Shown in pieces: positions 53,943-62,918 of a stretch of DNA of 64,000 bases (positions are counted from its first letter, which is position 1; each line of letters begins with the position of its first letter). The DNA lies in the NCBI RefSeq assembly GCF_004168285.1, contig NZ_SEWF01000006.1, positions 155,932 through 219,931 of the forward strand, read 5' to 3'. The notes under the pieces are model-generated. The model saw nothing but the letters and a program-made list of their open reading frames with translations, was not told the DNA's origin and ran no database searches. The position numbers and the translations under genes were made by a program. Origin of the DNA: Emticicia agri. Its GTDB lineage: Bacteria; Bacteroidota; Bacteroidia; Cytophagales; Spirosomataceae.

Positions 53943-55085
53943 ATGAAAAAAATTATCCCTGCTTTACTCTTACTATTGATCTTAACAACCGGCGCCTTTT
54001 CACAGTCAACAACTATTACCGCCGGACAGACTGCGAACGTTCAACTGCCTGTACTAAAGAATGAGGATATTTCATCAATTCCTTCGCCACAGGTTGGTAT
54101 GATGGTCTTTGACCAGACTTTTAATGTGGTCAGAGTTTTTAATGGTAATACCTGGACTTGTGTAGGCTGCTCTGAACAAGCCTATTCAAGTGTACAATTA
54201 GCTACTGTTGAGTCTTTTACCCTTGGTAGCTCAAAGGTCGGTACAAATACAATATATAGTGCCAATAACCTGGGCGCATTTAAAATCAGCGATAACGGAA
54301 TTGGTAATGTGAAACCTGTCTTGTCTAATAGCGGAGCACAGCCAAATGGTTTTTTGATGGACAATCAGGATGTAATTGTATTTGAGACAACACTTCCGTG
54401 GCAATTACAGATTCTTCCACAATTCGATTTGTTGAATATTATTAACCGGTGCCAATGGGTAAGTCCTTATACGTATACTCAGCCTGTTGATGTCATTACA
54501 AGTGCCGATGAGCCTAATCTGACTTACACGGTAAGAGAGGCCGGAAGTTTTGAAAGAAGAGAATGTACTATTTTTGGTATGAAAGCATATAAATTCAGGA
54601 ATAAGGTTTTTACTGAAAAATATGCACCATTTATAACTTTCTTTGATAAGTTAATTACAGCTACTACCTCAGTCAACTTATATACTGCAATGGGTATCAG
54701 TCCGCAGGCTTATAACATTATCAGTAATTCGCCTTGGTTTGCCGTAAATGACGGCATCCTGACATTCCCGAGAGCTGATAACAAGCCTCAGAGTAATTAT
54801 GGGCTTATTTATTTTGTCGCCAAGTCAAATAACCTGCCCAGCTTCCGGATGAGAATTTTTACACACCGCCCGAGTAAAACCAACATTGAACAATATTTTG
54901 ATGCCAATGGAAATATACGGAACCGCACTAACTATTTAGATAATTATTATATAAATGCCATGGATACTGATATGCCTTCAGCTTTAAATTTCTCAAAACA
55001 AAGCCCGAATCTAAAGGTAGCAGATCCGCCATCTAAAAAAGAAGTGCCGCCACCAACAGCAGGTACTGAAAACGATTTTAACTAA
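53943..55085 (+). CDS. Exported protein of unknown function, first gene of the CHAT unit
   Basis: From ATG 53943 the product has 380 residues with a signal peptide (MKKIIPALLLLLILTTGAFS). An N-terminal beta segment, PSPQVGMMVFDQTFNVVRVF followed by NGNTWTCVGC, is the GMMVYD...FNGTSW motif often seen in Bacteroidota surface and tail-like proteins. The rest is beta-rich and ends in a polar, proline-rich tail (DPPSKKEVPPPTAGTENDFN). I do not recognise the central domain. The CHAT gene starts 35 bp after the stop, so the two are probably one transcription unit. Confidence 0.8.
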   Translation: MKKIIPALLLLLILTTGAFSQSTTITAGQTANVQLPVLKNEDISSIPSPQVGMMVFDQTFNVVRVFNGNTWTCVGCSEQAYSSVQLATVESFTLGSSKVGTNTIYSANNLGAFKISDNGIGNVKPVLSNSGAQPNGFLMDNQDVIVFETTLPWQLQILPQFDLLNIINRCQWVSPYTYTQPVDVITSADEPNLTYTVREAGSFERRECTIFGMKAYKFRNKVFTEKYAPFITFFDKLITATTSVNLYTAMGISPQAYNIISNSPWFAVNDGILTFPRADNKPQSNYGLIYFVAKSNNLPSFRMRIFTHRPSKTNIEQYFDANGNIRNRTNYLDNYYINAMDTDMPSALNFSKQSPNLKVADPPSKKEVPPPTAGTENDFN

Positions 55086-55120
55086 GGATACACGGCTATT
55101 TAGTCAAAAAGCTATATAAT

Positions 55121-57901
55121 ATGAGAAAAAATCTTCTTATATGTGTTTTTGCTATATGTGTGTTGAATGTGTGGGCGCAGTCGAAAGACATGGCAATGCA
55201 AATTCAACAGCTACGAGAAGATATATACACAAAGCTGGATAACAGACAGATTACTGCCGAGCAAGCATTGAAAAGTTACAAGAGTCTTCAGAAAAAACTG
55301 CTTGACCAGAAAGACTATGATAACTACGTAAACCTTTTTATGCTGACGGCGGTAGATTTATATGTACCTAACGACGATTATGAAAGCGCTGCGAAAATTA
55401 TTACAGAAGGAATAGATGCACTGAAGAGCCAGACTGGTGAGAAAAAAGTTGTGTATTTCTTCAAACTAAATGCCGAGTTATCAGAGTATTACCGACGAAT
55501 ACCCAGCAAACTTAATCTGGCAGAAAAACATTTTAAAAAAGGGTACGATTTTTTCCTGCAACATAAAAGCCTCCAGAAAAAAATACCGGCTTTTATTATT
55601 ACTTTTTTGAGTAATTACGGACGTCTGATTGATGATTTGGGCGATACCGAGCAGAGTTTCTATTATTTTCAACAAGCCCGACAAATTGCCAAACAAGAAA
55701 AAATTACCCTTAACCAGTATGCGGTTCTGAGTAATATGGCCAAGTATTACCGGGAAAAGAAACAATATGAAAATGCTTTAGGCTTATTGAAAGAAGCATT
55801 GCCATTGGCAGAAAGCGATGATAAAACCGCTTCTATTTACTTATCAATCGGGCGGTGTTATAATCAGATGAACAAACCGGGCGAAGCACTAAAAGCCTTT
55901 ACTGATGCCGAGAAGTTCTATCGAAAATCTAAAGACCCACAACCTCGTATGTGGGTGAATATTCAGACCAACAGAGCTGAGTCTTATTTGCAGACAGATA
56001 ATCTGGTTAAAGCTGAAAGCACCTATAAAAATGCTTTGAAAGATTTTGTGCGTAGTTTCCGTCATTCGCATGGGATTCAGGTAGCAAAGATAGAAAACGG
56101 ATTAAGTGAGATTTATAAGAGAAAAGGTAATTTTAAAGAAGCATTGGCGCATAGTCAGAAAGCCATGACCGCTGCCGATACTTCTTATACACAAACAAGT
56201 GTGTATACCAATCCTACTTTTGAAGCGGTCAATGCCCCTCAGGAAATGTTTATCGCCCTTAATGCAAAGGCAGACCTTTTATCAAGTTCAGACCCTGCTT
56301 TATCGGCAGATACCTATATTACAGCTATTAAATTTGCTACGCATCTTCGGAAGACTTTCGATATGCCTGAATCAAAACTATTTTATAGCGAAAAGGTATA
56401 TCCGGTTTATGAAAAAGCATTGTCGAAAATATTTGAACAATGGAAGGCCACACAATCACAGCAATGGGCAGAGAAGTTTTTTTATGCGATGGAGGCAAGT
56501 AAATCAGCTGCACTATGGGATGCCGTAAAAGAGCAAAAAATCCGCCCGGAAGTATTAGACAAAAGTTTGTTAGACCAGGAAGCTACTTTGCGCCAGAAGA
56601 TTGTAAAGCTACAAATCAGGTTATTGGAAGCAGGTAATGAAAAAACACTTTCAGATTTATCTGATGCCAAGATACAGTTAAATCATCTGACCAAAAAAAT
56701 AGAGCAGGAGTCAAAAAATTATTATAAGCTCAAATATGATAATTATATGATTTCGCTGAAAGAAACGCAGCAAAAAATTGATAAAAATACAGCTTTTATT
56801 AGTTATTTTTTAGGCGAAAGTGTGTTGTATTACCTGGTTGTAGATAAAGAATCTTATAATATTATAAAGAAAGAAAAGGCGTCTGAGATACATGATTTAG
56901 TACTTGAATTATACGCCAAAGTAAATACTCCTCCTAGCATTGATGCCTATAAAGGACATAGCCTGGCAAAAAAGACTTATGATGTTTTGTTGGCACCTAT
57001 TGACGGAATGCTTAAAAAATCTAAGAAACTGATTATTGCACGCCATGATATTTTAGGCTTTCTGCCTTTCGAAATATTAGAGAAAAAAGGACAATCAGAT
57101 TACCTCTTGTTTGATTATACCATTTCTTATGCTAATTCTGCTTCATTGCAATTTGATTATGCTATTATAAAGCCGCAAAGCGATATAATTGCCTACGCAC
57201 CATTCAGTAATGGTAAGCAATCAGGTATTTTCAGAGATAAGGGATTTAAGACCCTCCCGGCATCAATTAACGAAATGGGAGAAATAAACGGCGAAATTTT
57301 TCAGGATAGCAAAGCTACAAAACTGAATTTTCAGGAGACTTACCGCAACAAAGGAATCATTCACTTTGCCACACATGCACAGGTAAATGATGCCGAACCT
57401 TTGAAGTCTTTCATTGCCTTATATCCTGAGGGAAAAGATTTTAAATTATACACGCCCGAGCTATACAATCTTTCTTTAGAAAATACACAACTGGTTGTAT
57501 TAAGTGCCTGTGAAACTGGTAAAGGACAAATCAGAAAAGGCGAAGGAATTATCAGTCTGGCAAGAGCATTTCAGTTTGCAGGTTGCCCTTCGGTAATTAC
57601 TACGCTGTGGAATGCCCACGACGAAAGCATTGCTAAATTATCAGAGAAATTTTATTACTATCTCAAAAAAGGAAAACCGACAGATGAAGCCATTCGTTTA
57701 TCGAAAATAGATTTGATTAAAAGCGAATCAGACCACCCGTTCTATTGGTCAAATTTCGTATTGATTGGTAAATCTTCTATCATTCCTATTGCTTCAAATA
57801 ACATTATTTACCTCTGGCTGAGCTTATTTTCAGCAGTATTGGTTTGTATGTATTTGTTCAGAGCAAAAATTGCTGCTTTTTTCTCTAATCTATCAAGATA
57901 A
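55121..57901 (+). CDS. TPR-CHAT protease with signal peptide and C-terminal membrane anchor
   Basis: The 926-residue protein begins with a signal peptide (MRKNLLICVFAICVLNVWAQ). A long TPR superhelix covers about 80-440 (YESAAKIITEGIDALKSQ, YENALGLLKEALPLAESDD, GKAFTDAEKF-like GEALKAFTDAEKFYRK, FKEALAHSQKAMTA). A coiled coil lies at about 490-550. The CHAT (caspase HetF associated with TPRs) domain lies at about 600-890, with HFATHA (H748, H752) and LSACETGKG (C797) supplying the His-Cys dyad, plus GIISLARAFQFAGCPSVITT. A membrane segment at about 893-912 (IIYLWLSLFSAVLVCMYLFR) closes it. The catalytic domain should face the periplasm. The role is unknown. Confidence 0.88.
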   Translation: MRKNLLICVFAICVLNVWAQSKDMAMQIQQLREDIYTKLDNRQITAEQALKSYKSLQKKLLDQKDYDNYVNLFMLTAVDLYVPNDDYESAAKIITEGIDALKSQTGEKKVVYFFKLNAELSEYYRRIPSKLNLAEKHFKKGYDFFLQHKSLQKKIPAFIITFLSNYGRLIDDLGDTEQSFYYFQQARQIAKQEKITLNQYAVLSNMAKYYREKKQYENALGLLKEALPLAESDDKTASIYLSIGRCYNQMNKPGEALKAFTDAEKFYRKSKDPQPRMWVNIQTNRAESYLQTDNLVKAESTYKNALKDFVRSFRHSHGIQVAKIENGLSEIYKRKGNFKEALAHSQKAMTAADTSYTQTSVYTNPTFEAVNAPQEMFIALNAKADLLSSSDPALSADTYITAIKFATHLRKTFDMPESKLFYSEKVYPVYEKALSKIFEQWKATQSQQWAEKFFYAMEASKSAALWDAVKEQKIRPEVLDKSLLDQEATLRQKIVKLQIRLLEAGNEKTLSDLSDAKIQLNHLTKKIEQESKNYYKLKYDNYMISLKETQQKIDKNTAFISYFLGESVLYYLVVDKESYNIIKKEKASEIHDLVLELYAKVNTPPSIDAYKGHSLAKKTYDVLLAPIDGMLKKSKKLIIARHDILGFLPFEILEKKGQSDYLLFDYTISYANSASLQFDYAIIKPQSDIIAYAPFSNGKQSGIFRDKGFKTLPASINEMGEINGEIFQDSKATKLNFQETYRNKGIIHFATHAQVNDAEPLKSFIALYPEGKDFKLYTPELYNLSLENTQLVVLSACETGKGQIRKGEGIISLARAFQFAGCPSVITTLWNAHDESIAKLSEKFYYYLKKGKPTDEAIRLSKIDLIKSESDHPFYWSNFVLIGKSSIIPIASNNIIYLWLSLFSAVLVCMYLFRAKIAAFFSNLSR

Positions 57902-57964
57902 AATTATCATTGATAGTTTTCATAATTCTACCGAAACCTTACATTTGTGATTGGTGTTATAATA

Positions 57965-58126
57965 AGAAACTGTTTGAGTTAATCTTATTTTGTCCAAAAT
58001 GATTTTTTTCTACAAATCCTACGTCATCAAAATCCTCATTTAGCTTTGCTAAACTCCGGTTTTGCTGTCTTGTCTTTGTAAAAAACAATTCATTTTGATT
58101 CATAAAATTTAACTCAAACAGTTTCT
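57965..58126. repeat. 162-bp element with 18-bp perfect terminal inverted repeats
   Basis: AGAAACTGTTTGAGTTAA at 57965-57982 and its exact reverse complement at 58109-58126. Similarity continues inward (CAAAATGA blocks). A GC-richer centre contains the imperfect hairpin TTTAGCTTTGCTAAA with flanking AAAATCC/GGTTTT. No coding capacity; typical of a miniature transposable element. It ends 5 bp before the M16 peptidase ATG. Confidence 0.8.
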
Positions 58127-58131
58127 AAAAT

Positions 58132-59415
58132 ATGCTTAACAACAAGTTAGGCAGAATCAGAGAACAAAATCACTATCGAATGATTAGCTACGAGCATTTT
58201 ACTTTGCAAAACGGCCTTGAAGTGTATGTACACGAAGACCATACCACACCTATGGCGGCTGTTAATATATTATATAATGTAGGGTCGAGAGACGAAGACG
58301 AAAAGAAAACAGGCTTTGCCCATCTTTTTGAACACCTGATGTTTGGCGGCTCAAAGAATATTCCTGCCTATGATGAGCCGTTACAGAATGTAGGAGGGGA
58401 AAACAATGCCTTTACCTCGCCCGATATTACAAATTATTATATTACACTTCCTGCCAAAAATATTGAAACGGCATTCTGGTTGGAGTCAGACCGGATGATG
58501 AGCCTGTCTTTTGATGATAAAGTACTGGAAGTACAAAGAAAAGTGGTGATTGAAGAGTTTAAACAAAGGTATCTGAATCAGCCTTATGGTGATGTATGGT
58601 TAAAACTACGTCCATTGGTCTATGAAAAACATCCGTATCGCTGGGCTACTATCGGCAAGGAAATCAGCCATATAGAAGAAGCTACTATGGACGACGTAAA
58701 AGGTTTTTTCTTTAAATATTATCTACCCAATAATGCTACATTGGTAGTAGCAGGCGATGTAACGGTAGCACAAATAAAATATCTGTGTGAAAAATGGTTT
58801 GAATCCATTCCGGCAGGGGAAAAGTATATCAGAAACCTACCACAGGAAGCCATACAAACGGAAGCGAAATTTTTAGAGACTTCGGCCAAAGTACCTTTAA
58901 ATGGTATCTATAAAGCATACCATATGCCGGGACGCTTTGACCCTGAGTTTTATAATGCCGATTTATTGAGCGACTTACTGGGCAGAGGGAAATCTTCAAG
59001 ACTTTATACCAAACTGGTCAAAGAAAAGCAGCTATTTAATAATATCTCGTGCTATATTACTGCCTCTCTCGACCCGGGTTTATTAATGGTACAGGGGAAC
59101 CTGAACGAGGGTGTAGCACTGGAAGCAGCAGATGCAGCCATTGAAGAGATAATTACCGAACTGGTGAATAATAAAGTAGAAGAATCTGAATTGCAGAAAG
59201 TAAAAAACCAGAGTGAATCTACTCTCGCCTTTGCAGAGGTCGAACTATTGAACAGAGCCATGAATCTGGCTTTTGCGGCCAATGCTGGTAATGCAGAATG
59301 GTGTAATCAGGATGCAGAGAAAATAGCGGCTGTAACGCCTGAATCATTGCAGATAATGGCCAGGCATATCTTAAGAAAAGAAAATAGCTCAACCATGTAT
59401 TATCGGGCTAACTAA
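58132..59415 (+). CDS. M16 family zinc peptidase
   Basis: The product has 427 residues from ATG 58132 (411 from ATG 58180, where the conserved fold begins; the choice is open). It lacks a signal peptide. The inverted zinc motif HLFEH is at 64-68 with the Glu general base E67, and the third ligand is in VVIEEFKQRY (E141/E142). Both M16 lobes are present (GRFDPEFYNADLLSDLLGRG in the second). It could pair with another M16 subunit, which is not in the window. The start sits directly beside a miniature inverted-repeat element that must contain or replace its promoter. Confidence 0.88.
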   Translation: MLNNKLGRIREQNHYRMISYEHFTLQNGLEVYVHEDHTTPMAAVNILYNVGSRDEDEKKTGFAHLFEHLMFGGSKNIPAYDEPLQNVGGENNAFTSPDITNYYITLPAKNIETAFWLESDRMMSLSFDDKVLEVQRKVVIEEFKQRYLNQPYGDVWLKLRPLVYEKHPYRWATIGKEISHIEEATMDDVKGFFFKYYLPNNATLVVAGDVTVAQIKYLCEKWFESIPAGEKYIRNLPQEAIQTEAKFLETSAKVPLNGIYKAYHMPGRFDPEFYNADLLSDLLGRGKSSRLYTKLVKEKQLFNNISCYITASLDPGLLMVQGNLNEGVALEAADAAIEEIITELVNNKVEESELQKVKNQSESTLAFAEVELLNRAMNLAFAANAGNAEWCNQDAEKIAAVTPESLQIMARHILRKENSSTMYYRAN

Positions 59416-59441
59416 GGCCTGCGTTACGCTTATTTTCGGCC

Positions 59442-59632
59442 TGTGTGGCACTCCTATCCTCGTCCGAAAAAGGGCGTGTCAGCATAATTTAGGAGTGGTT
59501 TCAGATAATAGAAGAAAGGCAATAAAGGTAAATGTAATTGAGATAATTGATAGCTTACTAATTGCCTAAGCGTGCCATCGTACGACGACCGCACCCTTTT
59601 GTGGTCGAGGATAGAGGTGACACGCTAAAAGA
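59442..59632. repeat. Dispersed palindromic repeat, family B, copy 2 with inverted partner
   Basis: GTGTGGCACTCCTATCCTCG at the left is an imperfect inverted match to the right end (CGAGGATAGAGGTGACACGC, to about 59625), with AAAAGGG blocks also paired. The right half contains TAAGCGTGCCATCGTACGAC then GACCGC (59567-59592), shared with 12645-12670. No coding capacity. Confidence 0.65.
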
Positions 59633-59633
59633 A

Positions 59634-59667
59634 AATAGCCACGCCTATTAATATAAGCGTGGCTATT
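59634..59667. terminator. Terminator between family B repeat and the IscA-like gene
   Basis: An 11-bp perfect stem AATAGCCACGC / GCGTGGCTATT with a 12-nt loop, 20 bp past the stop of the IscA-like gene on the minus strand. Confidence 0.75.
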
Positions 59668-59686
59668 TATATATATTTTAAGCATA

Positions 59687-60013
59687 TCAGACTGCGAAAC
59701 TTTCTCCACAACCACAAGTGCGAGTGGCATTTGGGTTTTTGAATTGGAATCCTTTTCCGTTCAGGCCATCTGAAAAGTCTAATTCAGTACCAATCAGATA
59801 TAAAAGGCTTTTTTTATCTACAAATACCTTGATTCCGTTGTCTTCAAAAATATGGTCGTTTGGACGAGTTTCAAAATCAAATTTCAAATCATACATCAAG
59901 CCCGAACAGCCGCCTCCTTCTACTGCTACACGCACACCATGCTCGCCTGTTAAGCCATCTTTTTGTCTTAATTCAATGATTTTATTTTTTGCTATTTCTG
60001 TTACTGTTACCAT
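59687..60013 (-). CDS. IscA/ErpA-type iron-sulfur cluster assembly protein
   Basis: The 108-residue A-type carrier has the three conserved cysteines: Cys in EGGGCSGLMYDL at about residue 36 and the C-terminal TRTCGCGESF pair. Such proteins hand Fe-S clusters to apo-enzymes. The N-terminus VTVTEIAKNKIIELRQKDG is typical. No isc or suf operon is adjacent, so which A-type carrier it is cannot be told. Confidence 0.92.
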   Translation of the reverse strand: MVTVTEIAKNKIIELRQKDGLTGEHGVRVAVEGGGCSGLMYDLKFDFETRPNDHIFEDNGIKVFVDKKSLLYLIGTELDFSDGLNGKGFQFKNPNATRTCGCGESFAV

Positions 60014-60132
60014 GACCTTAAAACGGTTGTATTATAGTTTATTTTGAATGCTGATATAAAAACGCCATTACTAACCGAAAAGTTTCTTGAATAGGCAATT
60101 ATGTAAATTGGTTGAATAGTTTTGCGTTTTTT

Positions 60133-61665
60133 CTAAAACGGACTTTCCAACCCTGCTACCCTTTTATACCAGAATTCACTAAAACTGGTTCTGGGCTTCT
60201 GGCAAAGATATACCTGCGTGCCGTATTCTCTTGCCAGAGGGTTACTGATTTTGCCAACTAATTTTATATCAGCAAATAGCTTATTCACATCTTCACCTAA
60301 TTCATCATTTATATAAATAAACGTATCAGTAGTGGCAGGTATCTTTTTCGGTGCCCAATAGTAGTAATTATCAGAAAAGCTGACAGGTTCGGGCAGACCG
60401 TACTTTTTGCCTAAGATATTAACCGCAGAGGCTTGCCCATAGTTATCACCAAAAATCAGTACACGAGATTTATCAGGCACCTGATTATAAGCAGTAGCCG
60501 TAATTTTAGCTAATTCTTCCCAGCCAATCATATCGGCATAATCTTGTGGTAACGTATGAATTTCGCCGTCTTCATGCCTTAACATGCCATCCATGCCGTA
60601 TTTTGCCGAGAAGTTTTTAAAATGAATGGCTAAATTTTCAGGCGTATCGGTTGGAATACCTATCGGAAGTAAGAAAATAGAAAATGCTACTAAAATACCT
60701 GTTAATATGACTCTGAAATACCATTGTTTCAGAAAATCTTCCCACCAGACAGCCCCAGCTGCTAATGCCAAAGGAAATATACCTGCGGTATAATAGCCTT
60801 TGCCTTTCACCGCAAAAAGAATACCTATGACCAATAATATGGCTACACCTAATAAGTGGAATCTGTTCAGTTTTTTAAAGAACAATAAAGCCAATAGTCC
60901 GGCACAGGTCAGGAGGCAAAAAATGCCGGGCATCAGCAATTGCTCTTTCAGAAAATTGACTCGGTTTACATTTACCAACTGATACTTATTAAGGGCACTG
61001 AAATGCCTGAAACTAGAAAGCCCATGACTCAACTGCCAGATAATATTGGGTGAAGCAATAAGAACACAAAGCCCAATGGCATACCAGAAAGGTTTTTGCA
61101 TAAGTACTTTCCGTTCTGAACTCAACAGAAAAGCTATACATAAAGACCCTAATTGTAGCACAACTAAATGCTTGTTGAGTATAGCCAAACCTGCGGCTAT
61201 ACCTAAATAAAGCAGATAATTGGTCTGACGGGTATTAAGGTATCTGATTGTGAGATAAAACAGGAGTGTCCAGAAGAAAATATCGAAGCCTACCGGCTGA
61301 TACAGATAAAAAGGACGTACAAAGATGGGGGATATGAAAATACCCAAAGCTGCTAATAATTGTGCAAACCAGGCACCGCCTAATTCTTCGGTTATTTTGG
61401 CTGTCAGCCATACCATAATTCCTCCCAATATGGCAGGTAGAATCTTGATAGCCAAAGCCGAAAAACCGATAGTTTTCATCAACAGAAATGCCAGCCAGCC
61501 TATCATGGGCGGAACCGAAGCATAACCACTTGCCGGGTGAGTACCTAACGAAAAATACAATAGTTCGTCCCGGTGAGGTTCAAGCATATTATGAAAATAC
61601 AAATGAAAAACTATTTTCAGTAGAACTATAATGAGTATCAGCCATTTCAGGTGGTTTGCTTGCAT
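60133..61665 (-). CDS. GT39/ArnT-like glycosyltransferase (GT-C fold) membrane protein
   Basis: The 510-residue protein has about 10-12 membrane helices (for example WLILIIVLLKIVFHLYF, YAIGLCVLIASPNIIWQL, LLALLFFKKLNRFHLLGVAI). The first periplasmic loop holds the GT-C acidic motif LEPHRDELLYFSLG. A C-terminal soluble domain at about 350-510 follows (RVLIFGDNYGQASAVNILGK). These enzymes transfer sugars from polyprenyl-phosphate donors to lipid A, proteins or glycans. Acceptor is unknown. Single gene. Confidence 0.85.
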   Translation of the reverse strand: MQANHLKWLILIIVLLKIVFHLYFHNMLEPHRDELLYFSLGTHPASGYASVPPMIGWLAFLLMKTIGFSALAIKILPAILGGIMVWLTAKITEELGGAWFAQLLAALGIFISPIFVRPFYLYQPVGFDIFFWTLLFYLTIRYLNTRQTNYLLYLGIAAGLAILNKHLVVLQLGSLCIAFLLSSERKVLMQKPFWYAIGLCVLIASPNIIWQLSHGLSSFRHFSALNKYQLVNVNRVNFLKEQLLMPGIFCLLTCAGLLALLFFKKLNRFHLLGVAILLVIGILFAVKGKGYYTAGIFPLALAAGAVWWEDFLKQWYFRVILTGILVAFSIFLLPIGIPTDTPENLAIHFKNFSAKYGMDGMLRHEDGEIHTLPQDYADMIGWEELAKITATAYNQVPDKSRVLIFGDNYGQASAVNILGKKYGLPEPVSFSDNYYYWAPKKIPATTDTFIYINDELGEDVNKLFADIKLVGKISNPLAREYGTQVYLCQKPRTSFSEFWYKRVAGLESPF

Positions 61666-61828
61666 AGTGGATGGTTTGAATCTTAAAAGTGAAAATACAA
61701 CATATTAGTATCAGAAGAAAACGAAGGAGTGAAATTATAAGAAATACTATTTGCTATGAATAATTAACCAGAGAAAATTGTCCATCTGATTGCGGAAATC
61801 ATCCATTTCAGGGCTGAGAGGGCTGCTA

Positions 61829-61836
61829 TACCTTTG
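61829..61836 (+). promoter_or_regulatory. -7 element (TACCTTTG) for the AhpD-like gene
   Basis: TACCTTTG is a full TAnnTTTG match, 40 bp before ATG 61877. A TTTCA at about 61806 is the nearest -33 candidate. Confidence 0.6.
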
Positions 61837-61876
61837 TATCATCAAAACAGCACTAATAATTTAAACCGAAAAAGAG

Positions 61877-62482
61877 ATGAAAACTTTCGCAGTACCAACC
61901 AGAGAAGAAGTAACGCCTGCCAATCAGGAAATTTTTGATAATCTTAAAAAGTCATTAGGTTTTGTACCTAACTTATATGCAACCATGGCCTATTCTACCA
62001 ATGGGTTGGCAAGATTTTTAGCTTATTCAAACGCTAAAACATCATTAAATAACAGAGAAAAAGAAGCAGTAAATTTAATAGTGAGCCAGGTAAATGGTTG
62101 TGTGTATTGTCAGAGTGCGCATACGGTGATTGGTAAAATGAATGGTTTTACCGATGAACAACTCTTGGATTTCAGAAGAGGAAAAAGTGATAATCCGAAG
62201 CTGAATGCACTGGTGAAACTGGCCGCTGATATTACAAAAAACAAAGGTAGAGCCTCTGAAGAGTCGGTCAATGAGTTTTATGCACAGGGTTATACCAACG
62301 AAAATCTGATTGATGTAATCTTACTGGTATCAGACAAAACAGCAATGAATTATATTCATAACCTGACACAGGTTCCGGTTGATTTTCCGTTGGCACCTGC
62401 TTTAACAGAAGAACCGATTGTGATACCTGACGAATGTGGTGATACCCTTTGGGAGGCTGTGTTGGCACAACAAAATAATTAA
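61877..62482 (+). CDS. AhpD/carboxymuconolactone decarboxylase-family peroxidase-related protein
   Basis: The 201-residue protein has the CMD/AhpD fold with the redox site CVYCQSAHTVIG (C75, C78, H82) and the relay residues expected for alkylhydroperoxidase-type activity. The first part, EVTPANQEIFDNLKKSLGFV followed by PNLYATMA, is typical of the uncharacterised peroxidase-related group. The next gene, a pyridoxamine-oxidase-fold protein, starts 4 bp after the stop, so both would be cotranscribed. The pair suggests a flavin- or peroxide-linked function, which is inference. Confidence 0.9.
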   Translation: MKTFAVPTREEVTPANQEIFDNLKKSLGFVPNLYATMAYSTNGLARFLAYSNAKTSLNNREKEAVNLIVSQVNGCVYCQSAHTVIGKMNGFTDEQLLDFRRGKSDNPKLNALVKLAADITKNKGRASEESVNEFYAQGYTNENLIDVILLVSDKTAMNYIHNLTQVPVDFPLAPALTEEPIVIPDECGDTLWEAVLAQQNN

Positions 62483-62486
62483 AACC

Positions 62487-62918
62487 ATGAGTTATTACGG
62501 GAAAATTGCTTTTGGCAATGCAGCCAAAGCGTTTCAGGAAGAAGCGGGAAGCAGAGGTATTTATGCGAGAATGGAGCGTGAGAATAAGAAAGAGGGCTTA
62601 AGCACTTATGAGGTATCGTTTATTGCGCAGAGAGATAGCTTTTATATGGCCAGCATTACCGAAAGCGGTTTTCCTTATATTCAGCATCGAGGCGGGCCAA
62701 AAGGATTTCTGAAAGTATTAGATGAAAAACGGTTAGGTTTTATTGATTTCGGAGGAAATAAACAATATGTTTCGGTTGGAAATTTTGAAAGTAACCCGAA
62801 TGTTTCGTTATTTCTGATGGATTATGCGCATAAAATCAGATTAAAGATTTTTGCCAGGGCAGAAGTAGTCGAATTAGCAGATAATGACGAGTTTATACTA
62901 CTACACCATTTTAAGTAA
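62487..62918 (+). pseudogene. Pyridoxamine 5'-phosphate oxidase family protein, truncated by IS630
   Basis: The product begins MSYYGKIAFGNAAKAFQEEA and has the PNPOx-like split-barrel start (DSFYMASITESGFPYIQHRG, LGFIDFGGNKQYVSVGNFES, NVSLFLMDYAHKIRLKIFAR). It stops after 143 residues at a TAA lying inside the left end of the inserted element: the codons CAC CAT TTT AAG TAA span the junction at 62913/62914. Relatives are about 200 residues long, so the C-terminal part is probably beyond the right end of the IS, outside the window. It may be non-functional. Confidence 0.8.
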
